Below, in pieces: positions 12,131 through 22,649 of a stretch of 64,000 bases of DNA (the stretch's first letter is position 1; every line of letters begins with the position of its first letter). Source of the stretch: Halichoerus grypus (Eukaryota; Chordata; Mammalia; Carnivora; Phocidae); contig NC_135713.1 of the NCBI RefSeq assembly GCF_964656455.1, forward strand, positions 187,792,187-187,856,186, written 5' to 3'. The position numbers and the translations under genes were made by a program. Under the pieces are notes generated by a model, which was not told the origin of the DNA, ran no database searches, and saw nothing but the letters and a program-made list of their open reading frames with translations.

Positions 12131-12480
12131 CCTGTTTCTCTGGCCTGGGGAGGCCGGGCCGAGTGTGTTTGTGCCGGGCCGCGGCTCACGCGGGCTGCCC
12201 GGGGTCACATGGCCTGGGCATGTGCAGCCTGCTCCATTTCTACCACAACAACTCGCTCATAAACAGCCCGGCTGCTGCGGCGGTGGCGGAGACATGTGCA
12301 AGCGAGGGGGTGGGGCACGTGGCCCTGCCCGAGCCAAGGGAAGGCTCTCCGCTCCGCACCGCCTCTCCCCTCCCCAGGCTGGCGCTGCCTCGCCACAGGA
12401 AATTCCTAGTGCTCCTTTGCTGCTGCTGCAAAACATGTTTTTGGGAAGTGACTTTCAACAAGGATGGAGTCCATGGGCTG
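12130..12480. promoter_or_regulatory. GC-rich candidate regulatory block between NR1D1 and MSL1
   Basis: Isolated GC/CpG-rich stretch in an otherwise AT-balanced intergenic region, with a CACGTG at 12316-12321 and several CANNTG motifs. No promoter core, exon or repeat is identifiable. Function is inferred only from composition. Confidence 0.3.
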
Positions 12481-12689
12481 TTTTAAATGACATAGAAGAG
12501 ATCATCAGTCCGTCCCCGACTTCTGCGGCCCTTGCCCTATCTTAGATCCCTATCCACGTTGGGGTGGAGGGCTGAGCAGGGGTCATGTTTCCAATTCTCA
12601 CCTGTTTCTTCCTCTTAAACTATGTAATATTGGAACCAATCGGGTCCCCATGGCGAGCATTAGGGTAAGGGGCTGTGCTTCCCTAACAC

Positions 12690-12870
12690 CGTGGTTCTCG
12701 GGATGCGCTGGTGGCCCCAGGATTAGGAGGGGGGTCAGCATCACCTGGGCACCTGTTAGACAAACTGTCAGGTCCCAGCCCAGGCCTGCTGAATCAGAAA
12801 CTGTGGCAGTACAGCCCAGCCCTGCAGGGGATTCAGATGCATGCTGAGGTGAGCATGCTGCTCTGAGGTG
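12690..12870. repeat. MER5A-like hAT-Charlie DNA transposon remnant
   Basis: Begins 'gtggttctcggg', runs through 'gcatcacctgggcacctgtta' and 'cctgctgaatcagaaactg', and ends near 'gattcagatgcatgctgag'. This is the ordered signature of the MER5 non-autonomous hAT family. Confidence 0.7.
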
Positions 12871-13210
12871 TTGTTCCCTAGCAATCAGTCCTGCAGGGTC
12901 TAGCCCAAGATCTGGGGAATGCCCCCCTTTCCCTTTTGTGCTTTTTCAGCTAGGTTTAGCCAGAGAGCACAACCAGATTTGGTTTGACTCAGTGTAAAAA
13001 GCATTTATCAAGTGACTACTGTGTGCAAGGATTCTGGAAATGAGAGCAGACAAGTAGTGGGAGGATGAGTGATTGAGATCTGAAAAGGGAGAGGAAGGTA
13101 CTGGGGAAGAATAAAGGAAGTGAAGGCTAGGGTCATAATTATTTATCCTTTCTCCATCTTACCTACTTTTCATCCTGTAACTGAGACTCTTATTAGAACA
13201 GTTGATTGTG

Positions 13211-13410
13211 GGGGCGCCTGGGTGGCTCAGTCGTTAAGCGTCTGCCTTCGGCTCAGGTCGTGATCCCGGGGTCCTGGGATCGAGCCCCACATTGGGCTCT
13301 CTGCTCCTTGGGAAGCCTGCTTCTTCCTCTCCCACTCCCCCTCCTTGTGTTCCCTCTCTCGCTGTGTCTCTCACTGTCAAATAAATAAAATCTTTAAAAA
13401 AAAAAAAAAA
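13211..13410 (+). repeat. CAN-SINE (tRNA-derived carnivoran SINE)
   Basis: Full-length element from 'gggcgcctgggtggctcag' to AAATAAATAAA and poly(A). Flanked by a 16-nt target duplication (13196-13211 and 13411-13426). Confidence 0.97.
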
Positions 13411-13424
13411 GAACAGTTGATTGT

Positions 13425-13612
13425 GGGGGTGCCTGAGTGGCTCAGTCGGTTAAGCATCTGCCTTCAGCTCAGGTCATGATCCCAGGGTCCTGGGATGGAG
13501 CCCTGCATTGGGCTCTCTGTTCAGCGGGCAGCCTGCTTCTCCCTCTCCTCCTGGCTTGTGCTCTCTCTCATTATGTCTGTCTCTCTCTCTCTCAAAAAAA
13601 AAAAATCTTAAA
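13425..13612 (+). repeat. CAN-SINE, tandem with the preceding copy
   Basis: Second, slightly diverged element directly after the first. The target sequence cagttgattgtgg recurs a third time at 13630-13642. Confidence 0.95.
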
Positions 13613-13659
13613 AAACCCCCCAAACCAACCAGTTGATTGTGGCTTAAATTGTTTTGAGG

Positions 13660-16600
13660 CTGGAGGTAAAAACTGGTCCCTTGTCTATTTTTCCTGACCA
13701 TGGGAACCCCAAGCTAGTTAGAGCCATAGGTCCCTGACTCCCCATGCATAACTAAGAGAATATGAACACCATGCACATAAGTGCACACATGCACACACCC
13801 TCCTTGGGATCTCAGAGACAGGGGTAGGGAGAGCCAAGAAAAGGAATGAGGTCCCAGAGGGTTGGAAGTACCCCAGGCAAAATGACTTTAACAGATAACA
13901 AGCAGGAAAAGTCTTTCAATGGGGGAGGGTGGGGACAACTCTGGCCTACTCTAGCTTCCTGAGCCCCAGAAACTGTGACCAGAGGAAGCAGAGGGTCTCT
14001 AAGGCAAATCACAAAGGCTCCTGAGAATGAAACCTGAGCCTGGAAAGCAAAGTGACTGGGGGAATGGACATCAGATCAGAAGGGTTCCTTCCACAGGCAA
14101 ACAGAGCAAGGGTAAGGCATTGGGGGGTGGGGGGGGCAGAGATGAGACCCATGCTCAGCCCCTCTCCTCTGGCCTTTTCTCTTCCATCACACATAGCCTC
14201 TCAGGAGCAAAGATCCCATTACTGTCTCAAGCGTGACCAGTTGATTCCTGGCCTCTCCCTGCTTCATTTTTTTGAGGAATATGCTTTCTTCTGGTTCTCA
14301 CAGAGCCCTTTCTCTCACTTCTCTCTGCAAGGGTTCCTCTCTGTGCCTGAAAGGCTCTGGACTCAAGGAGCAGACAGCCCTGCAGGCTCAGCTGCATTGA
14401 CCTACATCGGCTCTCCCCTAGGCCCTGGGTGTGGGGGCTGAGGTTTCAAGATAGGAACTTGGGAATCTGGCACAGGTCTGCAGATGACGTCAGGGAGAGA
14501 GGCTGCAAAAGTGGCACGGAGGGACCACAGGCAGGGGGTACTGCAGGACTGAGTTCTCACTTTGTCATTTGTGGACAATATCAGAAGCTAGTCCAAACCT
14601 CAAATACACAAACATTTCTGAGCAGTGACCCCTTGGATGGGAGCCAGAAGTCTCTGTCAGGCCTGGTCTCTAGGCACTAGATTTGGAAGTGGTTTCTGCC
14701 TGCTCCCCATTCTTGCTGAACCCACTCCAGTCTGCAGGGAGTGGAAAGATTTCCTTGGCTTGATGTGGGCCGGTGAGTTCAGATTTCGACTGATTTATTT
14801 CAGGGATATGAAGGCTGAGTAGAGGTGGTCAGATATGCAGAAATCCACTCCCAAGCTTTACTATATAGAGATGCATGTACTTCCTTAGATCTGAGGCTTT
14901 GAGAAGGATCCAGAAGAAGCCCTACAACCGAATTACCATTTACAAACCCCTTAGCTCAGGACCCTGGCAACTGGACCTCTCCTTCCAGCTACAGGCTTCT
15001 GCAACAGGAAGGCAGGCTCTGAAAGGGGTGTTTTCCCTCTCTCTCACTACAAGCCACAGTACTTAGGATGCCCACTGCCTCCAGATTGTGGATGTTTTGC
15101 CCTGGCAAGGAAATGCTATTGTAGGGGGAGGAAATTAGGTGGTGGTGACAGAGAATGATAGATGAGCCTTTTACTTAGGGGAGAGAGAGCGCGCGCGCGC
15201 GAGCTCATGAGCGGGAGAGCACGCAGGCAGTGCAGGGCTGGATGGCTCTCCTCTCCAAAGGGCTTCCCCTCCGCCAAGCCCCACCCCCAAAGCCCAGGAA
15301 GTCCACAGCCTGGCACCCAGCCAGGGTGAGAACATTCCTCAGGACTCTGACAGGCTGGGGGTTGGAGGTGGGGGGGGGGGGATGGTGGTGGTGCTCCCAC
15401 CCTGAGTTTGGGGAGAGGGGAAGGAAACACGCGGGGGAGGAAATGACCACAGAGAAGAGGGTGAGGGTTAGAGATGGGAGCTAGTTCCCAGCGGCACAGG
15501 TCCCTTTTGGACAGAAGGGTTGAGGCTGGATGCCTTCCCAACGGCCATGTGAAGGGTCTGCAGCTTCAGAGCAGATGACCTCCAGGTCACCTCTCTGCTC
15601 AGGGCTGTCACTGACGTCTCACACTGCTGGGAGATTCTCTCTTCCTCCCTTACCCTAATGGGGCTGTGGTTGAGCTCGGGAGCCCCGGAGTGGCGAAACT
15701 CTGGTACTGCAGCGGGGCTGGGGGAGGAGCCCAACGGGTCTCCCACTGTCTCTCCACCAGGGCCCCTCCCTTTTCCTCCATAGGCCCGGGACTCTGGAAA
15801 TAGCACCTGGTAATGGGAGCGCTGACAGATGCTGAGTTATAGGAGAGCAAGTGTTCCTAGTCTTTAATGTTCTAGCTTACTCGCTTTTCGGATGTTTCCC
15901 TTGAAAATAGGTGCCCTCGGACTCCTCCCATTCCCTTCCACACGTGCCCCTGGAGAGCCGGCTACTTGGTTACAATAAGGGCCCCCTCTTTGGGCCCCAG
16001 GACCTGTAACTCTTGGACTACTATTCATGACCTCTATGACTTTGAGGGACAAATGGCCCTGTGAGAATTCTGATTTTAAATTTACCCTTCCCTACCCTTC
16101 CTTCTCTAAACACTGCATGATATAACTCTTTCTCCTTGTCAGCCCCCAACCGCATGCCTTCCATCACCCCAATCCCCTGTCCAATCTCTCAGCATCACAT
16201 CTCATGTGGGGAAAAGGAGTGGGAAGGAATGGACAAAGTTAGGTCAGAATTTTTTCCAAGGAAAACCGGTTCCCTGTTTGGTTTCATTTGACCTATATTC
16301 TAGCTTTTCCTGGTTAGTCCTCCTGTTCCATGCATCAAGCCTTCCCACTGGACTAATTTTGCTGTCCTGCCCACCTCTCCCTTCAGCATGATCCCCTGTG
16401 CTCTCCTCATCCAGGGCAGATGTCCTTAACATTGAGAGAAGAGACTACGCTTTGGAAATAATTATGTCAGCTCTGGAGGAATACCTGCCCATAGAGGGAG
16501 AACTGCTTCCAGTGTTGTTTGGGGAAGGGGATGTGGTGAAGGAGGCAAGAAATGGAACACTCAGTCTAGGAGAGGCCATGTTCCCATTATCTAGACGGTA

Positions 16601-18480
16601 ATTCAAGAACTCTTGGTGCTTGTCTGGTATCTAAGGATTTCAGAGAGCTCTGCCAACAACAATGAAGAACTCTAGGGGAAATGGGAGTTGGGGTAGAGGT
16701 AACCAACTGTGCAGTGAGGGATTAAACCTTCACCCAACTCCACCCCCAAAGTCGTTTTCTTTGATGATATCCCTTCTCTTGAATTTGCCTCATCTTTTAA
16801 ATTGTGTGATCCTTACTGTTACTAACCGGGGAGCTATAAGGCATGAAATCATTTTAAGTAGACACAGCCACGTTCCCACATTGCACTGCACACCTCAATC
16901 AACTTTCCTCTCCTCCCAGGCTGCTGCCCCACATTCACCCTGAAGGGGGCACTTTTGTTCAGTCGTTGGTGCCAGAGAAAAGGGAGCCCCAGGAAGGAAA
17001 CATAACAATTGGTCACGTGTTGGGGGGGAGGTTCTCGCAGGGGTTGCTGGGACAGGGAAGGGAGGTCCACGTGGAGTGGGCGGAGTCCGCTGAAAGTTTT
17101 GGCGGGGCTGGCAGTGGGAGAAAAATACCCAAATTTGAGTTGTGATTTTATTAAAAAAAAAAAAAAAAGGGCAGCAGAGCGGGTGTGTCCTGCTTTCGGA
17201 GAGGCCCCTGCAGAGGGGAAAAGAGGAGCCGCACACGAACCTCCTGCTCGCGGAGGCCAGGAACGCAGGGCAGGGTTTCTGCCAGAAAGAGCTCTGAGCC
17301 GTATCGGGCTTCGGAGCCGGAGCCGGAAACCTCCGTGGTTCCATGCTGATTCCCCATTCCCCATCCTCCCGGAGAAAGGAAAGGTGGCCTCTCCCCCTTG
17401 GTCTCATTTCAGGGCCATGTGGGGCTGGGCTAATGCCAGCCACGCAACCCCAGTCTTTATTTACCTTTCCAAGAGCCTCAGGAAGCCGCCCAGATGAATC
17501 CTCTCTCCTTGGTGAGAAGCCAAAACAAGCCTCTTTTACTACCTCATTCTGCCCCCACAGTTAGCAGGAAAACACAGCTTCATACAGTCTTTAAGATGGA
17601 AGGGGCCTTAGAGATGATTTTCAATTTTCTTTTTGGTCTAGGGAAACCAAGACCCAGACAGGTAAAAGGGCTTACTCTTTGCACACCATAGGCAGTCCCT
17701 TCAAAGAATGTAGGTCATAGAAATGGAATTCGCCATCCTAGTCCTCCTAAATCATAAAGTAGTGCTAGTGTTGGCTTTATCCAGCCATACCCTTAGCCAG
17801 AGGGCAAAGGGGAATGGTCATTATCCCATTAAGGATAAAATAGGGAGAGGACTATTTAGGGACTTGATTTATGGGTCCTAAGGTTTTCCTAGGTGCCCTC
17901 ACAGGGAGCAGCTCCACTTTCTCCCTCTAGGTCTTTACTCTTTGATATCCTGGGCCTTTATGTGTCTTAGTTCAGAGATTACCACAGGTTAAAAACCTAA
18001 TGGTTTGGAAGCAAGAATTCTCTTCCCTCCTTAGAAGAGCTTCTTTTCGCAGGGCTTTTTCTGGTGGTTTATCTACCTCGTTCTGTGACTTGAGATCAAG
18101 AGCAGACCTCCAAATCCAAAAATTCCAGCCTTTTGGCTTTGGGGGAGAAAAGCATGTTTACTTAGTCTGGAGTAGTGAAATCTTAGACTTTGGATTTCAG
18201 AGCTGTAAAGGTTCCAGAAAAAAAAAAAATGTGGGGGACTGATGTAGAATTGCCAGCATTCTATTTTGCCAAGTAAGGACATTAAAAAACTACTACCACT
18301 GATTGCTATTTACTATCACCATCATTTTACAAAAGAAAGTAAATTTTAACACACACAAAATAGGAAGCATATAATCTCAGAATAAATAAATGTTCTAAGC
18401 CACCCTGTATTGATTTACATGGGTACTATATAGTGTTCTTTGTTGTTGTTGTAGATTGGTTCTAGTTTGGTCTATTGGTC
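13660..18480. other. Intergenic sequence, no gene seen
   Basis: No supported exons. Contains a perfect CRE TGACGTCA at 14485-14492, a short (GC)n run near 15189-15201, a G run at about 15368-15381 and an E-box pair near 17.0 kb. Confidence 0.5.
17000..17350. promoter_or_regulatory. Candidate regulatory block with two E-boxes
   Basis: Two perfect CACGTG motifs (17014-17019 and 17068-17073), 48 nt apart, in a G-rich segment between the clock gene NR1D1 and MSL1. No exon or repeat explains the segment. Enhancer role is speculative. Confidence 0.3.
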
Positions 18481-18570
18481 AGACCAGTGGGAGTAGCGAA
18501 CTGCAGCCTGAGTGCCAAATCCAGCCCAATGCCTCTTTTTGTATTTGCCACAAGCTAAAAATAAGCTAAA

Positions 18571-18687
18571 TTAAAAAAATTTTTTTAAATCATTTTAAGT
18601 AAGCTCTATGTCCAAGGTGGGGTTTGAACTCATGACCCCGAGATCAAGAGTCACACGTTCTACTGACTGAGCCTGCCAAGTGTCCCT
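18571..18687 (-). repeat. Older tRNA-related carnivoran SINE
   Basis: Antisense copy with 'gtttgaactcatgaccccgag', the complement of a Pol III B-box region, ending at 'ccaagtgtccc'. More diverged than the typical copies here. Confidence 0.75.
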
Positions 18688-18720
18688 AAACTAAGAATTT
18701 TTAAATAGTTGAAAAATCTA

Positions 18721-18870
18721 GGGGCGCCTGGGTGGCTCAGTCGTTGAGCGTCTGCCTTCGGCTCAGGTCATGGTCCCAGGGTTCTGGTATTGAGCCCACT
18801 CCCTCTGCTTGTGTTCCCTCTCTCGCTGTGTCTCTCTCTGTCAAATAAATAAATAAAATCTTAAAAAAAA
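18721..18870 (+). repeat. CAN-SINE
   Basis: Internally shortened copy ending in poly(A). Flanked by a 16-17 nt duplication of tagttgaaaaatcta. Confidence 0.95.
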
Positions 18871-19075
18871 ATAGTTGAAAAATCTAAAACATATCATGAC
18901 ACATGAAAATTTTATGAAATTCAAATTTCAGTGTCCCTAAATAAAATTCTATGGAATGGTGGAATTATGATTGCTACTTGCAATCTCATACTAGAGCCTT
19001 TGTTTCGAACCATTGTGTCTCTGTCTTTCCCTCTAGATCTCCACAGCGCTGGCACCTTAGATTAACACTCATCAT

Positions 19076-19209
19076 GGAACACCTGGGTGGCTCAGTCAGT
19101 TAAGCGTCTGACTCTTGCTCTCAGCTCAGGTCTTCATCTCAGAGTCGTGAGTTCAAGCCCCAAGTTGGGCTCCGCCCTGGGTAGGGAGCCTACTTAAAAA
19201 AGAAAACAA
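19076..19209 (+). repeat. CAN-SINE related element, older subfamily
   Basis: Sense copy with 'cacctgggtggctcagtcag' and 'gtgagttcaagcccc'. Flanked by the target duplication aacactcatcat (19064-19075) and acactcatcat downstream. Confidence 0.85.
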
Positions 19210-19267
19210 AACACTCATCATAAGCCACTTTCATTTATATATTGTCTTGCACTACAATAGCAGAGTT

Positions 19268-19448
19268 TTATTTTTTTTAAAGATTTTATTTATTTGAGAG
19301 AGAGAGCACATGAGAGGGGGGAGGGTCAGAGGGTGAAGCAGACTCCCCGCTGAGCAGGGAGCCCGATGTGGGACTCGATCCAGGGACCCCAGGATCATGA
19401 CCTGAGCCAAAGGCAATCGCTTAACCAACTGAGCCACCCAGGCGCCCC
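19268..19448 (-). repeat. CAN-SINE
   Basis: Antisense copy, poly(T) plus AAGATTTTATTTATTTGAG at left and 'tgagccacccaggcgcccc' at right. Flanked by copies of atagcagagttt. Confidence 0.96.
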
Positions 19449-19536
19449 AATAGCAGAGTTTAATAGTGCAAGAGACACATGGCTGTCAAAGCCTAAAATA
19501 TTTACTGTCTGGCCCTTTAAGAATAGATTGGCCAAA

Positions 19537-19640
19537 GGGCACCTGGCTGGCCCAGTAGGTGGAGCAAGCAACTCTTGATTTCTCAGGGTTGTGAGTTCAA
19601 GTCCCATGTTGGGTGTAGAGATTACTTAAAAAAAAAAAAA
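19537..19640 (+). repeat. Older tRNA-related carnivoran SINE
   Basis: Diverged sense copy: 'ggcacctggctggcccag', 'ttgtgagttcaagtccc', then poly(A). Confidence 0.8.
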
Positions 19641-19644
19641 TCAA

Positions 19645-19758
19645 GGGACACCTGGGTGGCACAGTTTGTTTGAGTGTCCAACTCTTCGTTTTGGCTCATG
19701 TCGTGATCTTGCGGTTGTGAGATGGAGCCCCCCCCCAAAAAAAAAGTCTAAAAAAAAT
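19645..19758 (+). repeat. CAN-SINE related element, older subfamily
   Basis: Sense copy starting 'gggacacctgggtggcacag', placed immediately after the preceding SINE and ending in A-rich sequence. Confidence 0.8.
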
Positions 19759-19782
19759 AGGTTGGCCAACTCTGGAAACTTT

Positions 19783-19838
19783 TCAAACTCGAGGGGCATC
19801 AGAATCACCTGGAGGGCTTGTTAAAACACAGACTGCTG
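19783..19838. repeat. MER5A hAT-Charlie fragment
   Basis: 'gcatcagaatcacctggag' followed by 'ggcttgttaaaacacagac' is a close MER5A match. The fragment is cut by the SINE that follows. Confidence 0.7.
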
Positions 19839-19975
19839 GGGCTCCTGGGTGGCTCAGTCGGTTAAGTGTCTGCCTTTGGCTCAGGTCATGATCCCAGGGT
19901 CCTGGGATCGAGCCCCGCATTAGGCTCCCTGCTGAGCAGGTGCACCAATAAATAAAAATCTTAAAAAAAAAAAAA
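19838..19975 (+). repeat. CAN-SINE, 3' shortened
   Basis: Standard head through 'cgagccccgcattaggctcc', then a jump to AATAAATAAA and poly(A). The pyrimidine-rich part is missing. Confidence 0.93.
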
Positions 19976-20003
19976 TGATATTCAGTAAAGAACTGAATTA
20001 TCA

Positions 20004-20196
20004 GGGGCACCTGGGTGGCTCAGTTGTTAAGCGTCTGCCTTTGGCTCGGGTCATGATCTCAGAGTTCTGGGATCGAGCCCCGCATTGGGCTCCCCGCTCA
20101 GCTGGAAGCCTTCTCCTCCCTCTCCTACTCCCCCTGCTTGTATTCCCTCTCTCGCTGTCTCTCTCTCTGTCAAATAAATAAAATCTTTAAAAAAAT
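20004..20196 (+). repeat. CAN-SINE
   Basis: Full-length copy. Flanked by related gaactgaat(t)atca sequences on both sides. Confidence 0.95.
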
Positions 20197-20283
20197 GAAC
20201 TGAATATCACTAGAGAGGAGGGCATGTGAATATTGGAAAGAGTGATCCAACTAAAGGGAATAGCAAGTGAAAGGACCTGAGCA

Positions 20284-20460
20284 GGGTGCCTGGGTGGCTC
20301 AGATGGTTAAACGTCTGCCTTCGGCTCAGGTCATGATCCCAGGGTCCTGGGATCGAGTCCCGCATCGGGCTCCCTGCTCAGCGGGGAGCCTGCTTCTCCC
20401 TCTGCCTCTCTCTCTGTCTCTCATGAATAAATAAATAAAATCAAATCTTTAAAAAAAAAA
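20284..20460 (+). repeat. CAN-SINE
   Basis: Full-length copy flanked by a perfect 16-nt duplication gaaaggacctgagcag (20268-20283 and 20461-20476). Confidence 0.97.
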
Positions 20461-20975
20461 GAAAGGACCTGAGCAGACACATACCAGGTGTGTTTGAAGG
20501 ACAGCAAAGAGGCAAGTGTGGCAGGAGGGTAGTGAGGTAGTGAATAAGGGGGAGAGAATAGCGAAGTCAGAGAGCAGTACCAGAGGGCCAGATCCTATAG
20601 GCTATAATGATGATTTTGTTTTTCCTCCAGGTAAGATGGGAAGCCACGAGAGGGTTTTGAGCAGATAAAGAACATGATCTCACTCACATCTTATCAGGAT
20701 CACCAAGGCTGCTATGTTGAGAACAGACTTAAGTGGGGGAAGGCAAAGGTTGAAACTGAGAAACTAATTACAAGGTTACAGCAATAAAAAAGTGCAATAG
20801 GACTATATGACTTAGACCAAGGTGGAAGTTGTGGAGGTGTGTGAAGGTGTGGGATTCTGGATATATAATTTGAAGGGCAATGGGATTGGAAATTGACTGG
20901 ATATAGGGTGAGAGAGAGGGGGGGAAGGCTGTAGAAGCAGAATTTGGGTGAGGGAAATTCAGGAGTGCAATTTTA

Positions 20976-21160
20976 AAGATTTATTTATTTATTTGAGAGA
21001 GCGAGAATGAGAGAGAGTACACGAGAGGGGGGAGGGTCAGAGGGAGAAGCAGGCTCCTCGCTGAGCAGGGAGCCTGATGCAGGACTCAATTCCGGGACTC
21101 CAGGATCATGACCTGAGCCGAAGGCAGTCGCTTAACCAACTGAGCCACCCAGGCGCCCCA
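20976..21160 (-). repeat. CAN-SINE
   Basis: Antisense copy flanked by a perfect 16-nt duplication caggagtgcaatttta (20960-20975 and 21161-21176). Confidence 0.97.
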
Positions 21161-21540
21161 CAGGAGTGCAATTTTAGATCTAAGTTTGAAATACCAATTA
21201 GACATCCAAGTGGTATGTCTCCTAGGCGAGTGGCTATACAATTTTGGAATTAGGGGATGATTCCAGGAAGAAAATATAAATTTGGAAGTTGTCAGTGTAG
21301 AGATGATATTGAAAGTCTTGACACTGAAAGAGACCACCGTATTCCATGTGCCTCCCACCACCCCCTTTATTGGTATCCCTAACCCCAATACCTCCCTTGC
21401 AGATCTTAGGCCATACAGTCTGGTAGAAGAGGGCTGGGGTCCTCTTGGCTTCTTAACACATTCACACCCACTAGTTTAAAATTTCCGGGGATTTATGCTT
21501 TGGGCCCACAAGGCCAAGACACAGTTTTGTTTTGTTTTGT

Positions 21541-21736
21541 TTTTTTAAAAGATTTTATTTATTTATTTGACAGAGAGAGACATAGCGAGAGAGGGAACAC
21601 AAGCAGGGGGAGTGGGAGAGGGAGAAGCAGGCTTCCTGGTGAGCAGGGAGCCCAACGAGGGGCTCGATCCCAGGACCCCCGGGCCACGACTTGAGCCAAA
21701 GGCAGACGCCCAACGACTGAGCCACCTAGGCGCCCC
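21541..21736 (-). repeat. CAN-SINE
   Basis: Antisense copy. Flanked by aagacacagtttt at 21516-21528 and 21737-21749. Confidence 0.96.
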
Positions 21737-21749
21737 AAGACACAGTTTT

Positions 21750-21945
21750 TTTTTTTTTTAATTTTATTTATTTATTTGAGACAGAGAGAATGAGAGAGAG
21801 AGAGCACATGAGAGGGGTGAGGGTCATAGGGAGAAGCAGGCTCCCTGCCGAGCAGGGAGCCCGATGCGGGACTCGATCCAGGGACTCCAGGATCATGACC
21901 TGAGCCGAACGCAGTCGCTTAACCAACTGAGCCACCCAGGCGCCC
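21750..21945 (-). repeat. CAN-SINE, tandem with the preceding copy
   Basis: Second antisense element at the same site. A third copy of aagacacagtttt follows at 21946-21958. Confidence 0.96.
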
Positions 21946-22225
21946 AAGACACAGTTTTAATCAGTGGTTTTTCACATTAGGTCAAAGAATGTTAGTCATC
22001 TCCATCTTCATATGGATTGAAAAAAATACACCTCAACAGAAAAGAAAAACAATTAAAACTATTTAAAAGTTTTTCCAGGAGGAACTGAGGACTTGTTGGC
22101 TGAAGTTGCATGGAAATTGAGACACACACACACACACATACAATGAACATTGAGAGATTGGAAGAAGTGCTCCGCATAAGAGAATACCTCAAGTATTCCT
22201 ATTCCCAATAAAGATAAAAATCTCT

Positions 22226-22339
22226 GGGGCGCCTGGCTGAATATCGCGGAGGCGCAGGTGACGCTTGATCTCGGGGTCGTGAGTTCGAGCCCCACGGTGG
22301 ATGTAGACTACTAAAAACTAAATAAACTTTTTAAAAAAG
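22226..22339 (+). repeat. tRNA-derived SINE with clear B-box
   Basis: 'ggggcgcctggctg' head and 'gtcgtgagttcgagcccc' B-box region, then an A-rich tail. Flanked by gataaaaatc on both sides. Confidence 0.85.
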
Positions 22340-22649
22340 TGATAAAAATCCCTTCCGAGGTTTTCTTTTTGCTGCGACCCTTCATGAACCTCCCGCAGAT
22401 GCTAGAAGTGACTTAAGAAGGCTGGGGAGATAGCCGTTGGGAAATAACTGTTGGTAGTTGGCAATACTTCATTCCAGGGAGGTTGTGGCAAGAACTCCCT
22501 AGGCAGCAGACATCATGGATTTTCCTCCCTCTGGGAACCAGAGGTCCCTCCGTTTCTGGTCTGGATCCCTCAGAGACAAAGAACTTCATTCTCTCCCAGA
22601 CCAGAGTGGGGCTGCTGGGGAGTGGAGCGGGTGGAGGGGTTAGAATTCT

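Larger units (their letters stand above)
18486..19776. mobile_element. Ancient hAT-type DNA transposon split by six SINE insertions
   Basis: The left end reads 'ccagtgggagtagcgaactg' and 'tgccaaatccagccc'. Middle pieces resume at 18688-18720, 18871-19075 ('ttcaaatttcagtgtccc'), 19210-19267 and 19449-19536 ('gcctaaaatatttactgtct'). The right end is 'ggttggccaactctgg'. These pieces fit one familiar mammalian non-autonomous hAT element in order. Between them sit SINEs at 18571-18687, 18721-18870, 19076-19209, 19268-19448, 19537-19640 and 19645-19758. The exact family name is not assigned. Confidence 0.7.
20215..21310 (-). repeat. LINE-2 (L2) remnant, antisense, interrupted by SINEs
   Basis: Reads as the reverse complement of the L2 3' region: 'aatagcaagtgaaaggacctgag', 'ccagatcctataggct', 'gatgggaagcca...gagggttttgagcag' and 'ttagacatccaagtgg' in the expected order. 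Two CAN-SINEs are inserted within it. Confidence 0.65.

Noticed and set aside
13211..13612. tRNA genes suggested by tRNA-like A/B boxes
   Set aside because: These are parts of CAN-SINEs with tails and target duplications, not free-standing tRNA genes.
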